A stretch of DNA of 64,000 bases from assembly GCF_025460835.1 (NCBI RefSeq), contig NZ_JAMXAY010000013.1:37546-101545 (forward strand). The letters are read 5' to 3'. Each line of letters opens with the position of its first letter. The stretch's first letter is position 1. This document shows positions 52,470 through 59,356 of the stretch, piece by piece. Below the pieces are notes generated by a model that worked only from the letters and a program-made list of their open reading frames with translations, was not told where the DNA came from and searched no databases. The stretch is from Parapedobacter soli. GTDB taxonomy: Bacteria; Bacteroidota; Bacteroidia; Sphingobacteriales; Sphingobacteriaceae. Position numbers and translations under genes: made by a program.

Positions 52470-52726
52470 GATCGCCTCCTTTCCAGTTCAGCCTCGGCCT
52501 GTAACCGTAGGCTCTCCATTTTCAGCATAGCGTCCAGTTGCTCCACCGGTATCACGTATACTTCGATAGTACCGGCGACCATCATGCGGGCGCCCTCGGC
52601 TTTCCGCACTTCTTCCCGGATGTACTGGCGCCATTCGGCGAAACCCTTCAACGAGGGATTGTTCTTGTTAAATTCCAAGGGATATAAACTCCTTACACCC
52701 ATTGGTTTCAAAGTTGATTTTTGCAT
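52466..52726 (-). CDS. Hypothetical protein
   Basis: 86 residues beginning MQKSTLKPMG; its ATG is preceded directly by the CATTTAATCGCAGCAAC leader motif. Alpha/beta with an acidic helical C-terminus. Unknown function. Confidence 0.55.
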   Translation of the reverse strand: MQKSTLKPMGVRSLYPLEFNKNNPSLKGFAEWRQYIREEVRKAEGARMMVAGTIEVYVIPVEQLDAMLKMESLRLQAEAELERRRS

Positions 52727-52744
52727 GTTGCTGCGATTAAATGT

Positions 52745-53041
52745 TTACTTATTGCGTTTATTGATGAATTCATCCAATGCCTCCCAGCGGAAACGAACGG
52801 CTTTGCCGACCCTGCAAGCCTTCAGCTGCTTGGAGCGGACAAGATTATCCACCGTACCGACCGAAACGCCGAGGTATTCGGCTGCGATTTCGCGTGTAGC
52901 GGGCTTTCTACGATCGTGTAACTGCTCGGCTGGTTGCTGCCGGGCTTGGCTCTTAGTAAGATCTATGAGTGTCGCCATCATCGATTCAAGGCGGCCTATC
53001 CGTTGATCTATGGCTTCAAAAGGATTTGGTATTTGTTGCAT
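52745..53041 (-). CDS. Excisionase-type helix-turn-helix protein
   Basis: 98 residues from MQQIPNPFEA. The C-terminal half is a MerR/Xis-like HTH_17: PATREIAAEYLGVSVGTVDN followed by RVGKAVRFRWEALDEF. It could be the excisionase for the integrase at 251 or an early regulator. It is distant from int but closer in the circular form (about 4 kb from attP). Confidence 0.7.
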   Translation of the reverse strand: MQQIPNPFEAIDQRIGRLESMMATLIDLTKSQARQQPAEQLHDRRKPATREIAAEYLGVSVGTVDNLVRSKQLKACRVGKAVRFRWEALDEFINKRNK

Positions 53042-53065
53042 AATTCCTCCCTGTTTCGTCCACAT

Positions 53066-53087
53066 GTGCCGGGTGTTTACCCGGCAC
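53066..53087. promoter_or_regulatory. Perfect 9-bp hairpin around a stop codon
   Basis: GTGCCGGGT and ACCCGGCAC with a 4-base loop. On the minus strand the loop contains the TAA of the 53077-53340 gene. No T-run follows, so it is more likely an RNA processing or attenuation structure than a terminator. Confidence 0.5.
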
Positions 53088-53340
53088 GCTCTGCGGACTG
53101 TTGTTGCTGCGTAATTTCTTCCTGTGTGAGCCGGCGGACATGGAACTTGCGTGCCCCCGTTTTGCTATCGGTCGATGTCCACGTTTTAAAGGATAGATCG
53201 GGCCTTTCATACTTCACCCGCCTAGATATCGCGTGCCGGATAGCCACTTCTTTTATCGTGTCATAGACGCGCTCCTCGCCTTCCTTGAACGTTTGAAAAA
53301 TATCAAACCACGTTACTACTATTGGTTCTTTGAATTCCAT
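53077..53340 (-). CDS. Hypothetical protein
   Basis: 87 residues from MEFKEPIVV. Basic middle (RRVKYERPDLSFKTW) and Gln-rich end (EEITQQQQSAERAG). No known domain. Stop codon lies in the hairpin loop. Confidence 0.55.
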   Translation of the reverse strand: MEFKEPIVVTWFDIFQTFKEGEERVYDTIKEVAIRHAISRRVKYERPDLSFKTWTSTDSKTGARKFHVRRLTQEEITQQQQSAERAG

Positions 53341-53351
53341 CATATTGCTTA

Positions 53352-53933
53352 TTATTCGTTTATCAATGCTTTTTTATATGCGAAAATCGCTACCTCCGTT
53401 TTGTCGGGCAGCCCCGTTTTATCCTTAATGCTTTTCAGGTGCGACTTCACGGTCTCCTGCGAAATGTTCAGTTCGTCCGCGATGATTTTAATGGGTTTGT
53501 TGCTAAGCTTCAACACCGCCATCTCAGCGCCGGATATCACACCGTTATCGACTTTCAACGCCCTGCATAACTTACCTTCGAAACGGCAGGTGCCTCGGAG
53601 CTTGCAATCGACAAATTCGGTGTAATGGACATTTCCGTCCACGTCAATGTCGGGCACGTCGTCCAATCCGGCAAAATTGCAGCCGATGAACCGTGGCACA
53701 TGGTCTTCAGGCAAAAGGTTCTCCCAATCCGCAAGCGACTTCATCACATCGGGATTATTCAATATCTCCCGCTTCATTATCTTGATGATATGTTTCGGGA
53801 ACAGTGGCCACACCCACGTTTTGAAATCATGGGAACAATACAGAACGCCATCAATCACAAAGAAATCGGCTCCCTTGTCTATCTGGCCCGCGTGTGGCCG
53901 CCTCGAACTCCTTATGTTGCTAAATCCTACCAT
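53352..53933 (-). CDS. LuxR-type HTH regulator, first early gene
   Basis: 193 residues from MVGFSNI. The promoter box lies only 6 bp before the longer start at 53984, so transcription likely begins inside that extension, favouring this later ATG. C-terminal LuxR-like HTH: LSNKPIKIIADELNISQETV then KSHLKSIKDKTGL. The N-terminal part has four spaced Cys. No receiver domain. It heads the leftward early operon and may control it or the late genes. Confidence 0.7.
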   Translation of the reverse strand: MVGFSNIRSSRRPHAGQIDKGADFFVIDGVLYCSHDFKTWVWPLFPKHIIKIMKREILNNPDVMKSLADWENLLPEDHVPRFIGCNFAGLDDVPDIDVDGNVHYTEFVDCKLRGTCRFEGKLCRALKVDNGVISGAEMAVLKLSNKPIKIIADELNISQETVKSHLKSIKDKTGLPDKTEVAIFAYKKALINE

Positions 53934-53985
53934 TATGGGATTGTCTGTTTTGCGTTTTTTATCTATGTTTGTGATTGTGTTCATG

Positions 53986-54031
53986 CAAATATATATCATG
54001 TTATGATATAATTAATATCTTTTTTTGATAT
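53986..54031 (-). promoter_or_regulatory. Leftward early promoter with two operators
   Basis: Minus-strand TATATTTG (53993-53986) is a TAnnTTTG -7 box. Two ATATC-N7-GATAT sites, 53993-54009 and 54015-54031, lie 22 bp apart over the -7 edge and the -33 region. A third site is at 54695-54711. This is the likely repressor-controlled lytic promoter. Confidence 0.65.
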
Positions 54032-54067
54032 TATTTACAAACAATTGGCTATCAGCGAGAAAAATTT

Positions 54068-54595
54068 ATGCTTGCTTCAAAAAAACATAAAGCCATACGG
54101 AGCATCACCGAGCATGTTGAGAGTATTTCAAACATGAATAGTGGTTTTCTGGTTCAAAGTAGACTAAATGCCATCGCTTCGGAGCTCAGGCTCTACTTTG
54201 GGTCCGAAAACAAAATATCCTCTAACATAGAGTATGAACGCTTTTTAGGTGACAGAGTGGAGGCGTACGGAAAAGAGGAAGCCGAGAGAATGATGGCAGT
54301 TCAAAGATCGAATGTCGTTAACTATTTAAATATCGCCATCAAGCAATTGGAGATAATGGGCCTATATAAACGCCCGAAATCAAACGTATTTGATGGCTTT
54401 TCAAATTACAAGATATTAACAATTGGGATCAGTTTAGTCGCGACATCTTTTCTAGCGGGATGGGGTTTTGGGGAGTGGCTCAACTCGTTTGACCTACGAA
54501 TTTTGGAAGAAAAAAAGACGCGCGTCGAGGCATCAGGAAAATACGGAAATGAAGCAAATAAACAGGAAGCCAAGAAAGAAGAAAAACAGGATTAA
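54068..54595 (+). CDS. Membrane protein in the lysogeny region
   Basis: 175 residues. Helical N-terminal domain, one membrane helix near 117-136 (ILTIGISLVATSFLAGWGFG) and a highly charged C-terminal tail (Lys/Glu repeats). AT-rich. Divergent from the early operon and next to its operators, so it may be expressed in the lysogen, for example in superinfection exclusion. That role is inferred from position. Confidence 0.6.
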   Translation: MLASKKHKAIRSITEHVESISNMNSGFLVQSRLNAIASELRLYFGSENKISSNIEYERFLGDRVEAYGKEEAERMMAVQRSNVVNYLNIAIKQLEIMGLYKRPKSNVFDGFSNYKILTIGISLVATSFLAGWGFGEWLNSFDLRILEEKKTRVEASGKYGNEANKQEAKKEEKQD

Positions 54596-54694
54596 ATTTA
54601 GGCTTGATTTGGCAGAACAGGTATTTGCCTCAATTTTTTCGAGGAGCCTAAGAATCTTTTCGTCATTATCCATAACAAACGAGTTTTAGCAAAA

Positions 54695-54711
54695 ATATCA
54701 TTTTTTGATAT
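54695..54711. promoter_or_regulatory. Third ATATC-N7-GATAT operator
   Basis: ATATCATTTTTTGATAT, 6 bp before the repressor-like gene's ATG, matching the two sites at 53993 and 54015. Adjacent CAAAAATA on the plus strand is a TATTTTTG box in leftward reading. Suggests autoregulation. Confidence 0.55.
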
Positions 54712-54717
54712 AAATCA

Positions 54718-55173
54718 ATGAGCGAAATAAAAAAAGAATTTGAAGAAAAAGGGATTTCAGCCTCTGATTTGGTTCGGGACTTCAACATGAAACAGCCGAA
54801 CGCATCGGCTATAATAAATGGTACTCGCAAAGTAGGGCCTAAATTGGCAAAAAAACTTAATGAGAAATATGCGGTTGACATAAATATCCTTTTGTATGGT
54901 CGTAAGGCCGATGAAATGTCACAAGCAGAGCCTTTAGACAACAACAACTCAACATCAGAACTAATCCATTTCCTAAAAAAAGCGGTCGATGACAAGGATA
55001 GGGAAATAGAACGTATCATCGCCGACAAGGATAAGATAATCGAGCGCACAGAAGAATCCATGTTTCTATGGAAGGAAAAGGCCCTGAACTACGAGAAAAA
55101 AATCTCAGCTGATGTGGGAGATTTGGCTACTAAAGGGCAAGCCCGGCCCCATGTGGGGCGAGCAGGAGAATAG
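54718..55173 (+). CDS. HTH repressor-like protein with coiled coil
   Basis: 151 residues. XRE-type HTH at the N-terminus: ISASDLVRDFNMKQPNASAI, then INGTRKVGPKLAKKLNEKY. After a Ser/Asn linker, a strong coiled coil (about 80-125, Lys/Asp/Glu heptads) could dimerise it. No S24 peptidase domain, so it is not a LexA-type CI. The operator directly before its start makes it the best repressor candidate. Confidence 0.75.
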   Translation: MSEIKKEFEEKGISASDLVRDFNMKQPNASAIINGTRKVGPKLAKKLNEKYAVDINILLYGRKADEMSQAEPLDNNNSTSELIHFLKKAVDDKDREIERIIADKDKIIERTEESMFLWKEKALNYEKKISADVGDLATKGQARPHVGRAGE

Positions 55174-55207
55174 AATAGTGAACTGATAGGTTCTAAATAA
55201 AAGATTT

Positions 55208-55223
55208 TCAACTATATAGTTGA
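55208..55223. promoter_or_regulatory. 16-bp palindrome upstream of secreted-protein gene
   Basis: TCAACTATATAGTTGA, a perfect palindrome 25 bp before the next ATG. Possible operator or hairpin; different from the ATATC-type sites. Confidence 0.35.
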
Positions 55224-55248
55224 TTTTCAGAAAATGCAAATCAAAGTT

Positions 55249-55773
55249 ATGAAATATATTTATTGGACAATATTGTACTTATTTGTGTGCTCTTCAGGTT
55301 ACTCTCAAATAGAAATTGATACATGTTCATTTATTGAAGGTGGGCCGGATAAGTTTTCTAATTTGTATACTTGGTATACACCTTCTGAAGACCCCAACGA
55401 TGTACTAAAAACAAATTTCATCCAATATACGAAAGAGCTAAAGTCCGGTAGTTTTCGCTATACTATGTTGTTATCCGATATCGTTCATTCGATGCCTGAT
55501 CAGGAGCGTGGCGTTATCATAATTTTGGAAAACGGCAAAAGGATAACTCGATCTAACCTACCTATTAAAACCGGTTATCTGGGCGTGAGTAGATCTGGAT
55601 TTTCGCGATGGAGCATGACTCTTTCATTCTATCTTAACAACAGCGAAGTCGACTTGCTGAAAGCAAATCGAATAACCGACGTCAAGTTGGGTTCATATAG
55701 CTATGAAAATATTAAAAATTCTTCCCTCTACCATGGATTTTTTAAATGCTTAGTCAACAAAACAAAAAACTAA
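55249..55773 (+). CDS. Secreted protein in the lysogeny region
   Basis: 174 residues from MKYIYWTILYLFVCSSGYSQ; the signal peptide starts there, so the start five codons earlier is less likely. The mature part is beta-rich with no recognised domain. AT-rich, in the lysogen-expressed region: candidate lysogenic-conversion protein. Confidence 0.65.
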   Translation: MKYIYWTILYLFVCSSGYSQIEIDTCSFIEGGPDKFSNLYTWYTPSEDPNDVLKTNFIQYTKELKSGSFRYTMLLSDIVHSMPDQERGVIIILENGKRITRSNLPIKTGYLGVSRSGFSRWSMTLSFYLNNSEVDLLKANRITDVKLGSYSYENIKNSSLYHGFFKCLVNKTKN

Positions 55774-55779
55774 TTGACA

Positions 55780-56328
55780 ATGGTACGTAAAAAGGACCTC
55801 GGTATTTTCGGCGCTTTCGTGGGCGCAGCGGTAAAGTTAGGCGTAGCCGCCTCCAAGGGTGTTAGTCGATCGGTCACCCAATCAGAAAGGCAACGGAAAG
55901 CTAATCAATTTCGGCAACAAGTAGACTTCGAAAAGAAGTTATCTAGCTATAAGAGAGTGCTCGACGAAATGGATGCGTTTGCAGAGAAGCAAGACGACGA
56001 ATTAACGTTGTTAAAAGCAGAGAATAAAGCTTGGGAAAAGGATTTTAATAAGGTGATGTCCTACCGTAAAAAAGCAATGGATTTTGAAAAAGAAGGCAAA
56101 CTAATGCCTGCAATTAAAAACCATCTAAAATCCATCGAATTGGCAGAAAACAGTGAAAGACTTGGCTATAACAACTTTGCATACGGAATTACGCGAGTTG
56201 TCATATTGTACGGAAAAATAAAGGATAAAGAATCACTTCGCGAATTCCTCACGGAATGCATTAGGAAATATCCGAAAGCACCGGAAATATCCGATTGGGA
56301 AAAACGTCTTTCAAAAATCAAGTTATGA
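55780..56328 (+). CDS. Helical repeat-like protein
   Basis: 182 residues from MVRKKDLG; upstream in-frame TTG is unlikely. A small N-terminal hydrophobic patch (GIFGAFVGAAVKLGVAAS), a coiled coil (about 45-90) and a TPR-like helical pair (KEGKLMPAIKNHLKSIELAE). It could bridge membrane and cytoplasm. Its TGA overlaps the next ATG. Confidence 0.6.
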   Translation: MVRKKDLGIFGAFVGAAVKLGVAASKGVSRSVTQSERQRKANQFRQQVDFEKKLSSYKRVLDEMDAFAEKQDDELTLLKAENKAWEKDFNKVMSYRKKAMDFEKEGKLMPAIKNHLKSIELAENSERLGYNNFAYGITRVVILYGKIKDKESLREFLTECIRKYPKAPEISDWEKRLSKIKL

Positions 56329-56738
56329 CCCTCGCCACCCGCATCCAACACCTCATCGACATCAAAGCCGCCGGTAATAAAACCCGCTTCGGTGAGATGT
56401 TGGATTATTCTCCTCAATACCTGAATAACATTTTAAAAGGAGTGATCGGTCTTACCGTAGTGGAGCGGATCCTGCGGACCTTTCCTGATATCGATGCGCG
56501 GTGGCTCATACTGGGAGAGGGCGATTCCCCTATCCTTGCGGCTACGGATGTCAGGCATGAGCTCCACGCCCGGATCAATAAGCTACTGGAGCTTGACCGC
56601 TACCTGCCCTATATGACGCCACAGGAGACGGAACGGTACCGGACAGCTATCACTACAGGTGACGATATCGATTTCACGGCCCAGCAGCTGTACGAATGGA
56701 AAAAAGCAATGGAAAAATCTAAAGAACATGGCTACTAG
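56325..56738 (+). CDS. XRE-type HTH regulator
   Basis: 137 residues from MTLATRIQHL. HTH RFGEMLDYSPQYLNNILKG, then the DIDARWLILGEGDSP phrase typical of repressor-like proteins in Bacteroidota prophages, and a helical C-terminus. No protease domain. Coupled to the gene before it and overlapped by the next. Confidence 0.75.
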   Translation: MTLATRIQHLIDIKAAGNKTRFGEMLDYSPQYLNNILKGVIGLTVVERILRTFPDIDARWLILGEGDSPILAATDVRHELHARINKLLELDRYLPYMTPQETERYRTAITTGDDIDFTAQQLYEWKKAMEKSKEHGY

Positions 56739-56991
56739 TGAAGAAATCAACAGGCGCTTCTTTACGGCGCTAGACAAGTTGATCAAAGCGCGCGAGATCA
56801 AGAGCGCGCGGCAGTTCTGCTCAAAGAACGGTTATCTGCCGACCAACCTTTCAAGGCTACGGTCTGAACCGGGCCGTGAGCTGCCTACGCGCCTGTTATC
56901 TGCTCTGGTTTCTGACCACAATATTTCCGGCGACTGGCTGCTGGTCGGAACAGGCTCCATGAAAAAACCAAAACATGTCCGGAATAATTGA
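56728..56991 (+). CDS. Second XRE-like HTH regulator
   Basis: 87 residues from MATSEEINRRFF, inside the end of the previous gene. HTH region SARQFCSKNGYLPTNLSRLR followed by ISGDWLLVGTGSM, parallel to its neighbour, so it may be a diverged duplicate. Function inferred from fold. Confidence 0.65.
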   Translation: MATSEEINRRFFTALDKLIKAREIKSARQFCSKNGYLPTNLSRLRSEPGRELPTRLLSALVSDHNISGDWLLVGTGSMKKPKHVRNN

Positions 56992-57005
56992 TTATATTTG
57001 CCGCG

Positions 57006-57068
57006 TTGCTGCGATTAAAAGTAATGCTTTTAGTTGCGTGGGCCCGGACCAAAATCCGGGCCTTTTTT
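57006..57068 (+). ncRNA. Putative short transcript ended by a terminator
   Basis: A TATATTTG box at 56993-57000 overlaps the end of the HTH gene. About 40 bp downstream is a strong terminator, GGCCCGGA/TCCGGGCC with six T (57041-57067). Between them AAAAG-TAATG-CTTTT forms a small stem. No open reading frame fits. A small RNA of about 60 nt is possible; alternatively only the terminator of the HTH genes. Confidence 0.3.
57041..57067 (+). terminator. Intrinsic terminator at the prophage right end
   Basis: GGCCCGGA and TCCGGGCC, 8-bp stem, loop of four, then TTTTTT. It stops rightward lysogeny-region transcripts before attR. Confidence 0.9.
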
Positions 57069-57086
57069 GTTTAATTTGCTTCCATT

Positions 57087-57103
57087 CGCACAATTTCCGC
57101 ACA
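57087..57103. repeat. Integrase arm-type site, right copy
   Basis: CGCACAATTTCCGCACA, matching 216-232 at 16 of 17 positions, 47 bp inside attR. Confidence 0.6.
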
Positions 57104-57111
57104 GTATTTAT

Positions 57112-57143
57112 AAAAAAAGCCGCTCTATTTAACTAGAACGGCT
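57112..57143 (-). terminator. Phage-supplied terminator after tRNA-Lys
   Basis: AGCCG/CGGCT plus a further 4-bp block with one mismatch, loop of six, followed on the minus strand by seven T. It lies just inside attR and replaces the displaced host terminator seen at 37-68. Confidence 0.75.
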
Positions 57144-57149
57144 ATTTAC

Positions 57150-57164
57150 GTGACCCCGGAGAGG
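57150..57164. other. attR core
   Basis: Identical to 74-88. Forms the last 14 nt of tRNA-Lys plus one flanking base, so the phage restores the tRNA on integration. Confidence 0.85.
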
Positions 57165-57223
57165 CTCGAACTCTCGACCCACTGATTAAGAGTCAGTTGC
57201 TCTACCAACTGAGCTACGGAGTC
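57151..57223 (-). tRNA. tRNA-Lys (anticodon CUU)
   Basis: Full cloverleaf: acceptor GACTCCG/CGGGGTC, D-arm GCTC...GAGC, anticodon stem ACTGA/TCAGT with loop CTCTTAA (anticodon CTT), T-arm GAGAG-TTCGAGC-CTCTC, discriminator A, CCA not encoded. It is the attachment gene of the prophage. Confidence 0.97.
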
Positions 57224-57350
57224 GGTTATTATTTTTCATTTGTAGGGGCTGCAAATATAAAAAATAATGGCTAGTCGCGTATTTTTTTGATTATTATTTT
57301 TCTGGTCCGCTAAAAAAAGGTGGGAGCCGGCGGGGCCATTAACCAGTCGA

Positions 57351-57698
57351 TTAAGATGACAGCTCGTCTTGGTCATAACCGCCCGTACAATCCATACACG
57401 CGTTGCCGTAAGCGTTATATTCGTCGAAGGCTGCACCGGGTTTCCCGAAAAGTGTAATAATACGGTCCACCCTTATCCTCGTACCGGCATCTAGTAAGAC
57501 AAATAAGCCTTCCTTATCAATATCCTTCAGTTCAACAACGGTACCCGCTGCCTCACATACCCCTTCCTCCCGACAGAAATAAAAAATCTTACCGATCGAC
57601 TTTTTCTCGATAGCTTCTTCGATTACTTCACGGTATTCCCATGCCACGGGGAGGTACGATGGATCTGCCGGGTGTTTGAGGGTCATTCCTTGTTTCAT
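57351..57698 (-). CDS. Conserved hypothetical host protein
   Basis: 115 residues with an N-terminal helix, a small beta domain (EAAGTVVELKDIDKEGLFVL, IRVDRIITLFGKPG) and a Cys pair ACMDCTGG near the end. The beta part resembles small Sm- or SH3-like barrels. I recognise no function. First host gene beyond the tRNA. Confidence 0.6.
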   Translation of the reverse strand: MKQGMTLKHPADPSYLPVAWEYREVIEEAIEKKSIGKIFYFCREEGVCEAAGTVVELKDIDKEGLFVLLDAGTRIRVDRIITLFGKPGAAFDEYNAYGNACMDCTGGYDQDELSS

Positions 57699-57841
57699 TG
57701 TATATGTATTTATCGTTTAGCCGGCACCTCTAGCCGAGGGTCCGCGCTTTTGAGCAAAGATACGAAAATACGGCTACAATGAATAAGGCGGTAAGCCGCT
57801 TTTACGCTTGTATATCGGCCAAATTTAGTTAAGTTTGCTGT

Positions 57842-58615
57842 ATGAAGATTGCCACGTATAATGTAAACAGCATCAACGCACGCCTGCCCGTCGTGTTGCG
57901 GTGGCTGGAAGAATCACAACCGGATGTGGTGTGCCTGCAGGAGCTCAAGGCTATCCAAGAGAATTTCCCCGAAGCCGCGCTGCTCGAGGCGGGTTACCAA
58001 TCAATCTGGCACGGACAGAAAAGCTGGAACGGCGTAGCCATCCTCTCTCGGGTCGGGCTGCCGGAGGAGACATGCCGGGTATTGCCCGGCGACCCTGACG
58101 ACGTGCATAGCCGCTATATCGAAGCCAAAATCAATGGTATACTGATCGGCTGCTTGTACCTACCCAACGGTAATCCGGCACCAGGGCCCAAGTTTGACTA
58201 CAAGCTCAGCTGGATGGATCGACTACTCAGCTATGCAGAGGGGCTGCTCAAGCAAGGCGGACCGGTAATATTAACCGGCGACTTCAACATTATCCCCACC
58301 GAGTCCGATGTGTACCGGCCCGAACGCTGGGTCAAAGATGCATTATTCCGGCCCGAATCGCGTGCCGTGTTCAAGGCGCTCATCGAACAGGGATGGACAG
58401 ACGCCATCCGGCAGATTTATCCCGATCAAACGGTATATACCTATTGGGATTATTTCCGCAATGCGTTTGGCCGTGATGCCGGTATGCGCATAGATCATTT
58501 CCTGCTGAGCCCCGAGGTGGCACCGCAACTACGTACCGCCGGTGTAGACCGCGACGTGCGTGGATGGGTAAAGACTAGCGACCATGCCCCCGTATGGATT
58601 GAAGTGGAAACGTAG
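57842..58615 (+). CDS. xth: Exodeoxyribonuclease III
   Basis: 257-aa AP endonuclease/3'-5' exonuclease of base-excision repair. Catalytic residues are all present: N7 (ATYNVNS), E34 (CLQELK), Y106, D147 and N149 (TGDFNI), and D247-H248 (SDHAPVW). Length is typical for the ExoIII family. Monocistronic, reading away from the prophage. Confidence 0.95.
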   Translation: MKIATYNVNSINARLPVVLRWLEESQPDVVCLQELKAIQENFPEAALLEAGYQSIWHGQKSWNGVAILSRVGLPEETCRVLPGDPDDVHSRYIEAKINGILIGCLYLPNGNPAPGPKFDYKLSWMDRLLSYAEGLLKQGGPVILTGDFNIIPTESDVYRPERWVKDALFRPESRAVFKALIEQGWTDAIRQIYPDQTVYTYWDYFRNAFGRDAGMRIDHFLLSPEVAPQLRTAGVDRDVRGWVKTSDHAPVWIEVET

Positions 58616-58622
58616 CGGAAAA

Positions 58623-59129
58623 TCAGTGCGGCATAAATTCTTGCCTCCTGCCCCGCAGGGCAAAGAGCAGCATCATACCCACACCTATCGTAATGGAAAC
58701 GTCGGCCATATTGAAGATACCCGTTTGAAGCGGGCCGACCCTGATGTGTACGAAATCGGTAACGGAACCATACAGTAGCCTGTCGATCATATTGCCAATA
58801 CCGCCACCGATGGCGAAACCCAGCGCAAACGTGAGCCAAGGCTGTTTTCCGCCCAGCCTCGTCATGTAAAACAACCCAAATAGGAGCACAATGATGGGCA
58901 ATACAATAAACAGTAATGATTTCACTGGTTGCCACCACGTTTGACCCATACTTAAAAAAGCACCCGAGTTTTCGATATTGGTGAGGGTAAGGTGGTCAGA
59001 TATCAATATAATCCGTTCATGTGGAGATATCTGATTCCTAACCATGGTCTTCGTCAGCTGGTCACAGCTGATGTTGAGTGATATCAGGATGAGTCCGAAT
59101 AGCGTGCCTACACGTCGGTTGAAAGTCAT
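58623..59129 (-). CDS. lspA: Lipoprotein signal peptidase II
   Basis: 168-aa inner-membrane aspartyl peptidase that removes lipoprotein signal peptides. Four membrane helices; catalytic aspartates D116 (GNMIDRL) and D143 (FNMADVSI), with the N-D-Q-type DQLTK near the N-terminus. Convergent with xth, 7 bp between stops. Confidence 0.95.
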   Translation of the reverse strand: MTFNRRVGTLFGLILISLNISCDQLTKTMVRNQISPHERIILISDHLTLTNIENSGAFLSMGQTWWQPVKSLLFIVLPIIVLLFGLFYMTRLGGKQPWLTFALGFAIGGGIGNMIDRLLYGSVTDFVHIRVGPLQTGIFNMADVSITIGVGMMLLFALRGRRQEFMPH

Positions 59130-59356
59130 GTGCTGTGTTATTTATCAAGCTGCTAATATAGCTATTCGGCAAAAAATCGCCCCGCTGTTTCTTGTATCAG
59201 TTTTTTTGGAGGACTTCGCCACTATCCTTTTCAAACCGGGGTTTTCATGTGCCACTACAATAGGTCACAACTCCCCAATATACACAAAGCTACGGTTACT
59301 CTTTACCAAACAATGACACCATATTCGCGTCGATTGCGTAAGCTTGCCGCAAAGCT

